From an uncultured Eubacteriales bacterium (GTDB taxonomy: Bacteria > Bacillota > Clostridia > Christensenellales > UBA1242), in the NCBI GenBank assembly GCA_949031345.1, contig CARNVA010000004.1, positions 68,613 to 96,662 of the forward strand: DNA of 28,050 nucleotides. The letters are read 5' to 3'. Numbering within the stretch: position 1 is the first letter of the stretch; each line of letters begins with the position of its first letter. This document shows, one piece after another, positions 7,049 through 14,939 of this stretch. Both the position numbers and the translations under genes were made by a program. The notes beneath the pieces were generated by a model, which did no database searches, was not told the DNA's origin, and saw nothing but the letters and a program-made list of their open reading frames with translations.

Positions 7049-7702
7049 ATGGACAAGTTAAACGATAATCTTAAAAAGTATATTGAAGAAAAAATTATTC
7101 CAACTTATGACACATTCGACCATGGCCATGACTCAAGGCACGCAAAAGCGGTCATTTCTCGCAGTTTAGAAATCGCTCAGTTTTTAAATGACCCGTCAAT
7201 TGATATCAACATGGTTTACACCGCAGCCGCCTTTCATGATATGGGCATGACAATTGCCCGCAAAGGGCATGCAAAGTTTTCTTATGATTGTGTAATTCAA
7301 GATGAAAATTTAAAAAAATATTTCGACAATGATGAAATAATCACCATTGCACAGGCGTGTGCTGACCACTCTACCTCGACAGGCAGAGTGCCTCGCAGCA
7401 TATATGGAAAGATTGTCAGTGACGCGGATAAAGACAATGACATTTCCATTTCGCTGATGCGAGCTTGGGATTTCTCTATTTTCAATTTTCCGCAATATTC
7501 ATTAAGCCAACATCTCGACGGAATACATGAGCAAATTCAAAAACGATTTGGCGAAAATGGCAGTGTGAAATTTTATCTTCCTGCCCCAAAAAGCCAAGAG
7601 TTTCTAAAACAAATGCAAACTTTTGCTGTCAATAAGGAGCTTTTTGAAAAGGTCATGAAAGAAATTCTTGCAAATGAAAAACAAATTGAAAAAGAAGGTT
7701 AA
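7049..7702 (+). CDS. HD-domain phosphohydrolase
   Basis: 217 residues of the HD superfamily, metal-dependent hydrolases of phosphate esters such as nucleotides. The metal ligands are all visible: H31 (SRHAKAV), H63-D64 (AFHDMG), H107 (CADHSTS) and D125 (IVSDADK). The spacing and the 'DHGHDSRHAKAV' opening are like the stand-alone YedJ/uncharacterised HD proteins, not the (p)ppGpp synthetases or HD-GYP proteins. The C-terminal ~70 residues are helical. Predicted cytosolic, with no membrane segment. AAGGA lies 7 nt before the ATG. The substrate cannot be read from sequence. No obvious promoter; likely expressed by read-through from 6416-6444. Confidence 0.85.
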   Translation: MDKLNDNLKKYIEEKIIPTYDTFDHGHDSRHAKAVISRSLEIAQFLNDPSIDINMVYTAAAFHDMGMTIARKGHAKFSYDCVIQDENLKKYFDNDEIITIAQACADHSTSTGRVPRSIYGKIVSDADKDNDISISLMRAWDFSIFNFPQYSLSQHLDGIHEQIQKRFGENGSVKFYLPAPKSQEFLKQMQTFAVNKELFEKVMKEILANEKQIEKEG

Positions 7703-7742
7703 AACAAAAGCTATAATTAAAATTTGAAATCCTTTAAATCAA

Positions 7743-7773
7743 AAAAAGCGCTCTAACTTTTAGAGTGCTTTTT
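7743..7773. terminator. Bidirectional terminator between HD gene and the 195-residue gene
   Basis: A 14-bp stem with one G-T wobble (7743-7756 with 7760-7773), A-run on one side and T-run on the other. Serves both convergent genes. Confidence 0.85.
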
Positions 7774-7803
7774 AATATATAAATTTTTTTCGATTTAACA
7801 AAA

Positions 7804-8391
7804 TCATTCAAGCTCAATTTCATCACCATTTGCAGTCACGAAAGATTTTTCATTGCCATTTAAAACATATTTTTCAAATCTTATAATATCATTTTTGGTC
7901 ATTGTAGGATGGGCGGCAGTGTCAATAACTTCTGATAAATGCTTTATTCCAATCTTCCAAACTGTTTGCACATTACCACCTATATAACGATTTATTACAG
8001 GAAGTATTGTAGCCTCTGAAACCACTCTATAATGATCTGCAGCATAATTATAATATCTTAATTTATCATGCAACCACATATCATGAGTTACTTTATCTGG
8101 CAACAACTCAAGTACAGCAACTTTCCTTCGGTCAAAATGCATATTGAAATATCCTTCTTCCTCTGCATTCTTACATGTCACCGAGCCTATATGTCCAATA
8201 AACAGTCTCGAAGTGTCATATATTTCATTGTTTCTTTCTATTTTGATTGCTTGTGCTGCTTTTTTATATTTTACACTGTCTTTCAAAAAAGCTGTGCCCT
8301 CTGGACATTTTAATTCTTTCATCACTTCATTCAAAACTTTTGGGTCGCTGAGCAATTTCATTGCTTTTTTAGCTTTCAGTTTTTCAAACAT
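7804..8391 (-). CDS. Unrecognised 195-residue protein
   Basis: A soluble-looking protein with no signal or membrane segment. The N terminus (about 1-50) is basic and helical (MFEKLKAKKAMKLL), followed by a mixed alpha/beta region rich in aromatic residues and histidines (IGHIGSV, MHFDRRKVAV, DMWLHDKLRYYNYAADHY) and a helical C terminus ending in a short acidic strand. I recognise no family and assign no function. It is a real gene on several grounds: AGAGGAAATTT before the ATG, a perfect promoter upstream, a terminator downstream, and full-length coding. Confidence 0.75.
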   Translation of the reverse strand: MFEKLKAKKAMKLLSDPKVLNEVMKELKCPEGTAFLKDSVKYKKAAQAIKIERNNEIYDTSRLFIGHIGSVTCKNAEEEGYFNMHFDRRKVAVLELLPDKVTHDMWLHDKLRYYNYAADHYRVVSEATILPVINRYIGGNVQTVWKIGIKHLSEVIDTAAHPTMTKNDIIRFEKYVLNGNEKSFVTANGDEIELE

Positions 8392-8416
8392 AAATTTCCT
8401 CTCAATTTCTTTCTTA

Positions 8417-8445
8417 ATTATATATTATCTTACCCCCTTTGTCAA
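8417..8445 (-). promoter_or_regulatory. Perfect-consensus sigma-A promoter for the 195-residue gene
   Basis: TTGACA (8445-8440), 17-bp spacer, TATAAT (8422-8417) on the minus strand. All 12 consensus bases match. The strongest promoter in the window. Confidence 0.9.
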
Positions 8446-8566
8446 TAGTCAAAAAACTTGTAAATCTATCAAAAAATCGGTCTTAAAATTTTAATCTTTC
8501 ACCCTCATTATTAGCTTATAAACAAAAATTTGCCTTAAAATTCAACGCTTAAAATTTCATTTTAAA

Positions 8567-8596
8567 CAAAAAAAAACTGACATTAAAACTGCCAGT
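8567..8596 (-). terminator. Intrinsic terminator after the AT-hook membrane protein
   Basis: Stem ACTGGCA/TGTCAGT in the minus-strand transcript (8596-8590 with 8582-8576, one G-U pair), followed by a run of about nine T's. Confidence 0.8.
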
Positions 8597-8610
8597 CTTT
8601 TTTTTATTTT

Positions 8611-10902
8611 TTAGTCATTTATTGAAGTCAATGCTTTAATAAGATCTTCAATACGCTTGTTGACCTTTGCAAGCTCTTCACTTGAGCTGTTGCCATCTCT
8701 CATGCTTTCAGCTTGTTCTCTAAGAGCTTCAACAGAGGCAATAATCTCCTCTTTTTCTCTCTCAGCGCCCGCACTGCCCATAGCTTCATTTATGCTGTCA
8801 TCAAGCATAGCTTTCACGCCATTAAATCTTTCTTCTTCAGCACTTATAAGCTCATTTATTTTTGCAATGTCGTCATCAGATGCGACAGCGTTCTTTCTTG
8901 GTCTGCCTCTTTTTTTAGGCTCTTCCGAAATTGGCTCTTCAACCTCTTTTCTTGGACGCCCCCTTTTCTTTGGAACATCTGAAACAGGCTCGGTCACTTC
9001 TTTTTTTGGACGACCTCTGCCTTTTTTCTCGGCGACAATTTCTTCGGCTTGCCCAGCCTCATCTTCTGCTTCTAAAGCAGGCTCGACAGGAATTTCTTCT
9101 TGTTTTTCAGTCTCATCTGCAACAAGAGTTTCTGTCTCAGTCAAATCAGCCACAGGCTCACTTGCCTTTTCTTCAGCAAATAAAACATCAACCGCATCTG
9201 TATCAGTAAGAGGTTTTTCAAGCAACTCTTCAACTGCTTTAAGGTCTTGCTCAACAACTTCAGGGGCCTTTTCTTCAACATCAACAAAGGTGCCAAAATT
9301 GTCAATTTGTTCATTTATAAGGTCTTCTTCTTTGACCTCATCTTCCGCGTCTTTTCCCTTTTCGTCAACAAGCATTCCATTCATATCATAAACTTTGCCA
9401 TCAACATCATGGAAATATCCGCGCTCATCATGGAAAGAGCCATCAACATAGACAAAATTGCCATTGTTGTCATAATTGCCCTCTGTTTTTTCTTCGCCAT
9501 TATTTGCAGCAGTAAGCTCGTCAATTCTTGCCCTTAAAGTAACATTTTCATCAAGCAATCTCTTGTTTTGAGTTTGAACATTGATAAGCTCTCTTTCGCT
9601 TGTATCACGCTCGTCAGTAAGAGCCCTCTTTTCTGCCTTAACTTTGCTGTCAGCAACAGAGTAAGCAGATTTCATAACCTTTTTAAAGAATGATTGATAT
9701 TCAGCAATCATACCCTTTTCAGCTTTGTCAAGACATTCAACAATTACTCTGCTGAGTCTTTCAATTTCTTTGTCAAGCTCGTCAACTGAAGTTTGGAATT
9801 TTGTTTCTTCTTGGTTGTAGTCAGATTGAAGTTGTTCTTGTCTTTTAACTTCCTTATCCTGTCTTTCTCTCAAACGACCAATTTCAAAACGATTGGTTGT
9901 GGTTGATTGTTGTTCAATAAGCTTTTGAATATTTTCTTTGGAAGCTTGAAGTTTTCTTTGAAGGTCCATCTGAACATCTTCATAATTTCTTCTGAGCGCT
10001 TCTTTCTGTGCATCAATCTGAGCGATTTGAGAACGAGTTGCACTTCTTACAGCAATATACTCTTCACTTTCTTTCATAGCACGCTCTAAAAGTAAGTTGC
10101 CATCCATTCCAACCCCTCTGAAATTGTAATCAAGAGTAGTTGTTTCATTTTTCTTAGCTTCTTCAAACTCTTCTTTCGCCTTTCTTGCCATTTCTTCATA
10201 GTATTCCCTTATTTGAACATTTCCATTTTCGATTTCTTTTGGAGTGAAAAGAAGGTTGAAATCAATATATGGAGGAAGAGAGTCGCAAGCGTTTGTCACA
10301 AAACGGCTGAAAATATGATAAAGATGATAGATATCATCAAGGTTTAAAACTCGTCTGCCCTTAATTGCAATGATTGCAACAAGCCCCAAAAGCAAAACGA
10401 TGCTTGGCAAAATGAGTGCAACTGCAAAAGACTTTGGCTCAAAAGTCTGCTGAGAAGCAATTCCCAAAACAAAAGAAATCACAGCCCAAACACCTGTTGT
10501 AATGCTAAGATTTTTTACATTATTTTTCCAGCTGCTTGTGCGAAGTGGCTTTTCAATTATATTGTCTTCTGTCATATAGGCAGTTGGCCCGCCATCACGA
10601 TTTAACATAAATTGTTGCCAATAATAAGCAAAACGCTTTGGTCCTTTTTTGACGATATCATTAAATTGTTTAATATTTGTGGTATCCAGTTTTTTGTTTT
10701 TAAACAACCACGCATTTGCCTTGTCAAGACTTCTTTTAAGACGATGCTCATAAGAAAAAATTGACTTAATAGCAAACAGTAAAATAAATAAAACTTCAAC
10801 GGCAATTATAATTCCAAGATAGCCACCAAAGCCAATAGCGTCAGTAAGTTGATAAAAAAATGTTCTTAAAGCGCCATCTACTGTTAATAAATTTGATAAC
10901 AT
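8611..10902 (-). CDS. Membrane-anchored coiled-coil protein with three AT-hooks and DxxG heptad repeats
   Basis: 763 residues, no family recognised as a whole. Order: a transmembrane helix (about 27-49); a cytosolic loop; two more helices (about 134-151 and 158-181); then a long charged helical region (about 230-465) with heptad-like spacing, predicted coiled coil. Residues 477-518 are six exact seven-residue units of form [YVH]-x-x-x-G-x-x, with Gly at 481, 488, 495, 502, 509 and 516. An acidic Glu/Val/Ala-rich linker (520-625) leads to three AT-hooks, each with an RGRP core (629-632, 647-650, 665-668) at an exact 18-residue period. The C terminus (676-763) is helical and acidic. AT-hooks bind the minor groove of AT-rich DNA, so I infer a membrane tether or organiser for the AT-rich nucleoid. 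AGGGGA precedes the ATG. The repeats could be prone to length variation. Confidence 0.85.
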   Translation of the reverse strand: MLSNLLTVDGALRTFFYQLTDAIGFGGYLGIIIAVEVLFILLFAIKSIFSYEHRLKRSLDKANAWLFKNKKLDTTNIKQFNDIVKKGPKRFAYYWQQFMLNRDGGPTAYMTEDNIIEKPLRTSSWKNNVKNLSITTGVWAVISFVLGIASQQTFEPKSFAVALILPSIVLLLGLVAIIAIKGRRVLNLDDIYHLYHIFSRFVTNACDSLPPYIDFNLLFTPKEIENGNVQIREYYEEMARKAKEEFEEAKKNETTTLDYNFRGVGMDGNLLLERAMKESEEYIAVRSATRSQIAQIDAQKEALRRNYEDVQMDLQRKLQASKENIQKLIEQQSTTTNRFEIGRLRERQDKEVKRQEQLQSDYNQEETKFQTSVDELDKEIERLSRVIVECLDKAEKGMIAEYQSFFKKVMKSAYSVADSKVKAEKRALTDERDTSERELINVQTQNKRLLDENVTLRARIDELTAANNGEEKTEGNYDNNGNFVYVDGSFHDERGYFHDVDGKVYDMNGMLVDEKGKDAEDEVKEEDLINEQIDNFGTFVDVEEKAPEVVEQDLKAVEELLEKPLTDTDAVDVLFAEEKASEPVADLTETETLVADETEKQEEIPVEPALEAEDEAGQAEEIVAEKKGRGRPKKEVTEPVSDVPKKRGRPRKEVEEPISEEPKKRGRPRKNAVASDDDIAKINELISAEEERFNGVKAMLDDSINEAMGSAGAEREKEEIIASVEALREQAESMRDGNSSSEELAKVNKRIEDLIKALTSIND

Positions 10903-10920
10903 AAGCTTCCCCTTTTCAGT

Positions 10921-10954
10921 GTTAGTATATCATACTCAAAAAAAAAATACTAAC
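10921..10954. promoter_or_regulatory. Inverted repeat spanning the AT-hook gene promoter
   Basis: Perfect 8-bp arms GTTAGTAT (10921-10928) and ATACTAAC (10947-10954). One arm covers the -10, the other the -35 position, as expected for a repressor operator. Confidence 0.5.
10924..10953 (-). promoter_or_regulatory. Promoter of the AT-hook membrane protein gene
   Basis: Extended -10 TGA-TATACT (hexamer at 10929-10924 on the minus strand) with a weak -35 (TTAGTA, 10953-10948) 18 bp upstream. The spacer holds a run of ten T's on the minus strand. Confidence 0.6.
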
Positions 10955-10963
10955 AAAATACGC

Positions 10964-11095
10964 TTTTTTTTGGAATTTTTTCATATTTTTTTAGTATTTT
11001 TTTCTGATTTTTTTTGGAATTTTTTGAATATTTTTTTTGAATTATTTTCGCCAGCCTTTTTGCAATTATTTTCAAACAAAATTTTCAAGATTTTT
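10964..11095. other. Array of about twelve phased T-tracts (predicted intrinsically curved DNA)
   Basis: T-runs of 4-8 are centred near 10967, 10978, 10989, 11000, 11011, 11022, 11034, 11046, 11059, 11070, 11081 and 11093, about 11.4 bp apart on average. A-tracts repeated near the helical period bend DNA. The array lies between the end of addA and the promoter of the AT-hook gene. The spacing is read directly from sequence; curvature is inferred. Confidence 0.6.
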
Positions 11096-11189
11096 ATATG
11101 CTTGTTGAATGCTTTTTTGACATAAAATATGACTTAAATATGACTTATAACCATTTAAAAAAAGAATATTTTCATAATTTAAATTTAAT

Positions 11190-14100
11190 TTATATGTCAA
11201 TCTTAATAAGCTTTCCCTCTTTAAGCGAAAGCAGATATTTTTCATCCACCGCCCTTCCAAAAGCTTTTTCAAGGGCAAGGCTGTAAAGCTTAATCTGGTT
11301 TTGATAGCGCTTTATAAGTGCATTTTCATTTCTTTCACTTGAATATTTATAGTCAATTAAAACAAGTTTTTCGCCCATCGCAAAAAGGTCAACAATACCT
11401 TGAACAATAAGTTGGTTTTCTTCACAGCTGCTTTGTTCAATTCCTATTTCTTCGCTTTGAGCCTTTTCTTCAGCAAAATTTATGTTAAGCAAACAAAGCT
11501 CTTCATTCAGGCTGTCAAGCCCAAGCTCACTTGGCGTGCTTTGCATGATAAACTCTCTTTCTTTGACAAGTTTCAAATCTTTTGTCACACTTTTGATCAC
11601 CATGATGTTTTTAAACAAAAGCATTAAATCAAGTCTTTCAAAAAAACCATCACTTAACTTTTCTTTCAAAAAACTCTCTTTATTTTTCAAATCTTCCATG
11701 CTTTCAATATCATTAAAATCAACAATTTTTAAAGCTTCATGATAGGCATTTCCCGTTTGAATTGCCTCTTCTCTGCTGTGAACGCGGTGAGAAAAGCTCT
11801 CATCTTCCACCTCACCCTTATCTCCCTCTTCATAAGGCTTTAATGCATTCATAACGCCAGAAACAGAATTTTTTAAACTTATTTTACACTCTTTCAAGTT
11901 TGGATATAAAAATTCTTCATAAGCTCGAATTTGACTTTCAAAAGGGTTTTTCTCCTCAAAATCGTTCGGCTTTTCTTCAACAATATCTTCTTCATCCTTT
12001 TCTTCTTCGAAAGGAATTATGTTAAACTCAAGATTTTCTGTCTGCACATTTCCTTGGCTGAAAAGCTGCTGAGTAAAATTTTCACCCAGCCCAAAAAAGA
12101 TGAATTTTAAATAACTGTTTGCCAGCCTGACATTGTCAAAAATAAGATCTTTTTCTTTTGCACTTCCGACGATAAAAAGGTGATTTTGCGCCCTCGTCAT
12201 AGCCACATAAAAAATCATAATTTCATCAACAAATTCACGATTTTCAAGCTCAAGCTTGCCAGCAAGAAAGGCAGGCGAAGGCACTCTTGTCATGCTTTCA
12301 AAATCGTTTAGATAACACCCCAGCCCATATTTATTTGAGATGAGATAGCTTTTTGTATAAGCCTTATTCAAATTTTCTCCACAGCCACAAAGGATAACTA
12401 TAGGATATTCAAGCCCCTTTGTCGCATGAATGGTAAGCACTGAAATTGAGTTTGCATTGCCTTCTCCGCTGCGTATTTCATAAGAGCCCTCTAAAGCGGC
12501 TATGACACCAGCCGTGCTGTAGTCAAGCCCACCCGCCTTTATCATTTTAAATAGATTGTTTAAATTTGAAATCTTCTCATGATAATTTGGAAGCGAAGCA
12601 AGATAGCCATAGTAGTCATAGCGATTGAAAAGCTTGCACAGCGCCTTGTTTATTCCAAAAATTTGGATTTCAAACTTAAACTGGGCAATCATTTTCTTAA
12701 ATTCAACCACTTTTTCATCGTCGGTTTCATCAACAAGTTGCCAAAAACTTTTTCCGCTTTCACTATCCGCGCGAATTGAAGCAAGCTCGTCAATTGAAAA
12801 ATTTCCAAAAGGCGAGCACATAACAGCCGCCACCGAAACATCATCTTTGAAGTTTATAGTAAGCTTTAAAAGACTGTTTAAAAGGGCAATCTGATAATCA
12901 TCAATAAGCTCTTCTTTCAAATCGGCACTGACGGGCACCGACAAGCCTCTCAGCTTTCTGACAAGCTCCTTCATCAGCGAGCTTCTCCCTCGAAACAAAA
13001 GCGCAATATCGCTGTATTCAACTGCTCGCATTTTGCCAAGTTTGGAGTCATAAATCTCCCCTTCCAAAGCCTGCTCTATCCTTGAGATTATCGCATCAAC
13101 CTCCTGCCTTTGCGAGTCATCACCCGCAAGGCAGTCATTTTCAAGAGAGTATATCTCACTTGTTTGAGACTCCTCTTCCTCTTGACAATCTTGTTCACTC
13201 TTTTTGTTTTCGCCTTTAAGTAATATATCAACAATGACTGGCTTCATGCTTCCAGGCAAAAACTTTTTAAGCCCTTTAAGCATCGAGCTTGCCTTATAGT
13301 CAATCCCCACACTTTCCTTTGTCATAACCTTCTCAAAAACACGATTGACAAAAGACAAAATGGCATCGTCCGTTCTGAAATTGCCATTTAAATAGAGGGC
13401 GTCACCATCTTCCTTTGAAGAAAATTCTTCAATATCAGACAGCATAATTTCCATGCTTGCATTTCGAAAACCATAAATGCCCTGCTTGATATCTCCGACA
13501 GCGGTGAAATATCCACCCTCAGCAATAGGCTTTAAAATCGACTCTTGAAGACGGTTTGTATCTTGATATTCATCAATAAAAATATAATCATATTTCTCCT
13601 GCAACCCCTTCTTAACCTCATCATCTGCAAGAAGCTTCTTTGCAAGCTTTTCAATATCAGAAAAATCAAGCCCCGCCCTCTTTAATTTTAATGAAGAATA
13701 TATATTTATATAATATTTATAGAAAGAAAGTATCGCTCTTGGCAAACGCCCTTCTTCAGCCTCTCTTCTTGCGCCGTTTGGAATAAAACTATATTTTTTG
13801 GCAATATCATAAGCCTTTTTGAGCTGTTCTTTAACTCTCCCCAGAGGTCGCTTCACCTCTTCTTTGTGCCTTCCCAAAAGTGCAGGCAAAGAAAAAACCG
13901 CGAGCGTGCTTGCCGTGTTAAAATAGTCCTCTTCAAAATTCATTTCCACAATATCATAAGCTTTCAAAACAAATTCAAGCTCACTCTTAGTATAAGAAGA
14001 TGTGTCAAGCCCATCTAAAACTTGTCTTGCCTCTTTGAAACACTCTTTAAAATAACTTAAAAGCTTGTCAGTAGCAAGCTTGTTTAAATGGAAGACATCC

Positions 14101-14678
14101 TCAAAATAAACAAGCTTGTCCTCCTCATCTTCAACAGCACCAAAGTAATCTTGAATTTTGTAAACACACTCCTCAATCGAGCCTTTATCTTTTTTGAAAC
14201 CAAGATAAATTTCTTCAAACTTTTCTTTTTCTTCCTGCGAAAAATGCTGATAAGTGGCAAAAAAAGCCATTTTTTTTAATTTTAACGCACTTTTTTCTTC
14301 TAAAATAACAAAATTTTCATCAATTTCAAGCTTATTGATATTACGCTTTATAATCTTTTCACAGAAAGAGTCGATTGTAGAAATGTCACTAAGCGGAAGT
14401 GCATCAAGACTTTCAAGCATCTTTTTTGAAGGCTCCATTGAAAGTATTGCATTGGTAAGACGAGTCTTAATTTCTTCTGCTGCAACCTTTGTAAAAGTCA
14501 AAACAAGCAACCTTTCGACAGGCACCTTCATGTCACAAATAAGCTTTTTTAACTTCTCAATTACAATATAGGTTTTACCACTGCCCGCAGACGCAGAAAT
14601 AACAAGACTTTTTGCCTTGCTTTCAAGAATTTTCACTTGCTCTTCAGTTGGCCCCATTTTTTTTGTTTTTTCTTCCAT
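11190..14678 (-). CDS. addA: ATP-dependent helicase/nuclease subunit A (AddA)
   Basis: 1162 residues, slightly short of the usual ~1200. With AddB it forms the RecBCD-like helicase-nuclease that resects double-strand breaks to a Chi-like site and degrades foreign linear DNA. SF1A helicase motifs in order: ASAGSGKT (Walker A, about 29-36), VLTFTKVAAEEIKTRL (Ia), YIFIDEYQDT (Walker B), AVGDIKQGIYGFR (III), LTIHATKGLEYPIV (V), FYVAMTRAQNHL (VI). The C-terminal RecB-type nuclease keeps GIVDL (D1097) and LIDYK (D1109, K1111). I chose ATG 14678, not GTG 14684, because AAGG then sits 5 nt upstream and the GTG is part of that ribosome site. It has its own consensus promoter. Unusual: addB is not adjacent but 4.1 kb upstream. 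Confidence 0.96.
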   Translation of the reverse strand: MEEKTKKMGPTEEQVKILESKAKSLVISASAGSGKTYIVIEKLKKLICDMKVPVERLLVLTFTKVAAEEIKTRLTNAILSMEPSKKMLESLDALPLSDISTIDSFCEKIIKRNINKLEIDENFVILEEKSALKLKKMAFFATYQHFSQEEKEKFEEIYLGFKKDKGSIEECVYKIQDYFGAVEDEEDKLVYFEDVFHLNKLATDKLLSYFKECFKEARQVLDGLDTSSYTKSELEFVLKAYDIVEMNFEEDYFNTASTLAVFSLPALLGRHKEEVKRPLGRVKEQLKKAYDIAKKYSFIPNGARREAEEGRLPRAILSFYKYYINIYSSLKLKRAGLDFSDIEKLAKKLLADDEVKKGLQEKYDYIFIDEYQDTNRLQESILKPIAEGGYFTAVGDIKQGIYGFRNASMEIMLSDIEEFSSKEDGDALYLNGNFRTDDAILSFVNRVFEKVMTKESVGIDYKASSMLKGLKKFLPGSMKPVIVDILLKGENKKSEQDCQEEEESQTSEIYSLENDCLAGDDSQRQEVDAIISRIEQALEGEIYDSKLGKMRAVEYSDIALLFRGRSSLMKELVRKLRGLSVPVSADLKEELIDDYQIALLNSLLKLTINFKDDVSVAAVMCSPFGNFSIDELASIRADSESGKSFWQLVDETDDEKVVEFKKMIAQFKFEIQIFGINKALCKLFNRYDYYGYLASLPNYHEKISNLNNLFKMIKAGGLDYSTAGVIAALEGSYEIRSGEGNANSISVLTIHATKGLEYPIVILCGCGENLNKAYTKSYLISNKYGLGCYLNDFESMTRVPSPAFLAGKLELENREFVDEIMIFYVAMTRAQNHLFIVGSAKEKDLIFDNVRLANSYLKFIFFGLGENFTQQLFSQGNVQTENLEFNIIPFEEEKDEEDIVEEKPNDFEEKNPFESQIRAYEEFLYPNLKECKISLKNSVSGVMNALKPYEEGDKGEVEDESFSHRVHSREEAIQTGNAYHEALKIVDFNDIESMEDLKNKESFLKEKLSDGFFERLDLMLLFKNIMVIKSVTKDLKLVKEREFIMQSTPSELGLDSLNEELCLLNINFAEEKAQSEEIGIEQSSCEENQLIVQGIVDLFAMGEKLVLIDYKYSSERNENALIKRYQNQIKLYSLALEKAFGRAVDEKYLLSLKEGKLIKIDI

Positions 14679-14699
14679 TGCCACCTTTTAATATCTTTT

Positions 14700-14728
14700 A
14701 TTGTAAAATAAACCTTGCCAATTGTCAA
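14700..14728 (-). promoter_or_regulatory. Promoter of addA
   Basis: TTGACA (14728-14723), 17-bp spacer, TACAAT (14705-14700) on the minus strand; start near 14693, 15-nt leader. It shows addA does not depend on addB transcription. Confidence 0.85.
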
Positions 14729-14902
14729 ATAAAGACAAACTTTGTATCCAATTTTTAATAAATATTTTCCCCAGCCTTTAACGCCCCACCATAACCCTCT
14801 CCAAACAAACAATTATCAAAACTTACAACAACCCCGATAATAAATGCAATAATATTAACAAATACAAAAAAACTTAAAAAAGCAAATATTAAAAGAGACT
14901 AG

Positions 14903-14934
14903 AAAAAACTCATGTGGAAAAAACATGAGTTTTT
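14903..14934 (-). terminator. Intrinsic terminator after the DUF262 gene
   Basis: Perfect 12-bp stem (14904-14915 with 14923-14934), 7-nt loop, T-run following on the minus strand. Insulates addA from the defence gene. Confidence 0.88.
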
Positions 14935-14939
14935 ATCTA

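Noticed and set aside
8657..9391. 244-residue Ser/Phe-rich open frame on the plus strand
   Set aside because: Antisense shadow of the acidic Glu/Lys-rich coding of the AT-hook protein; no ribosome site, no plausible protein.
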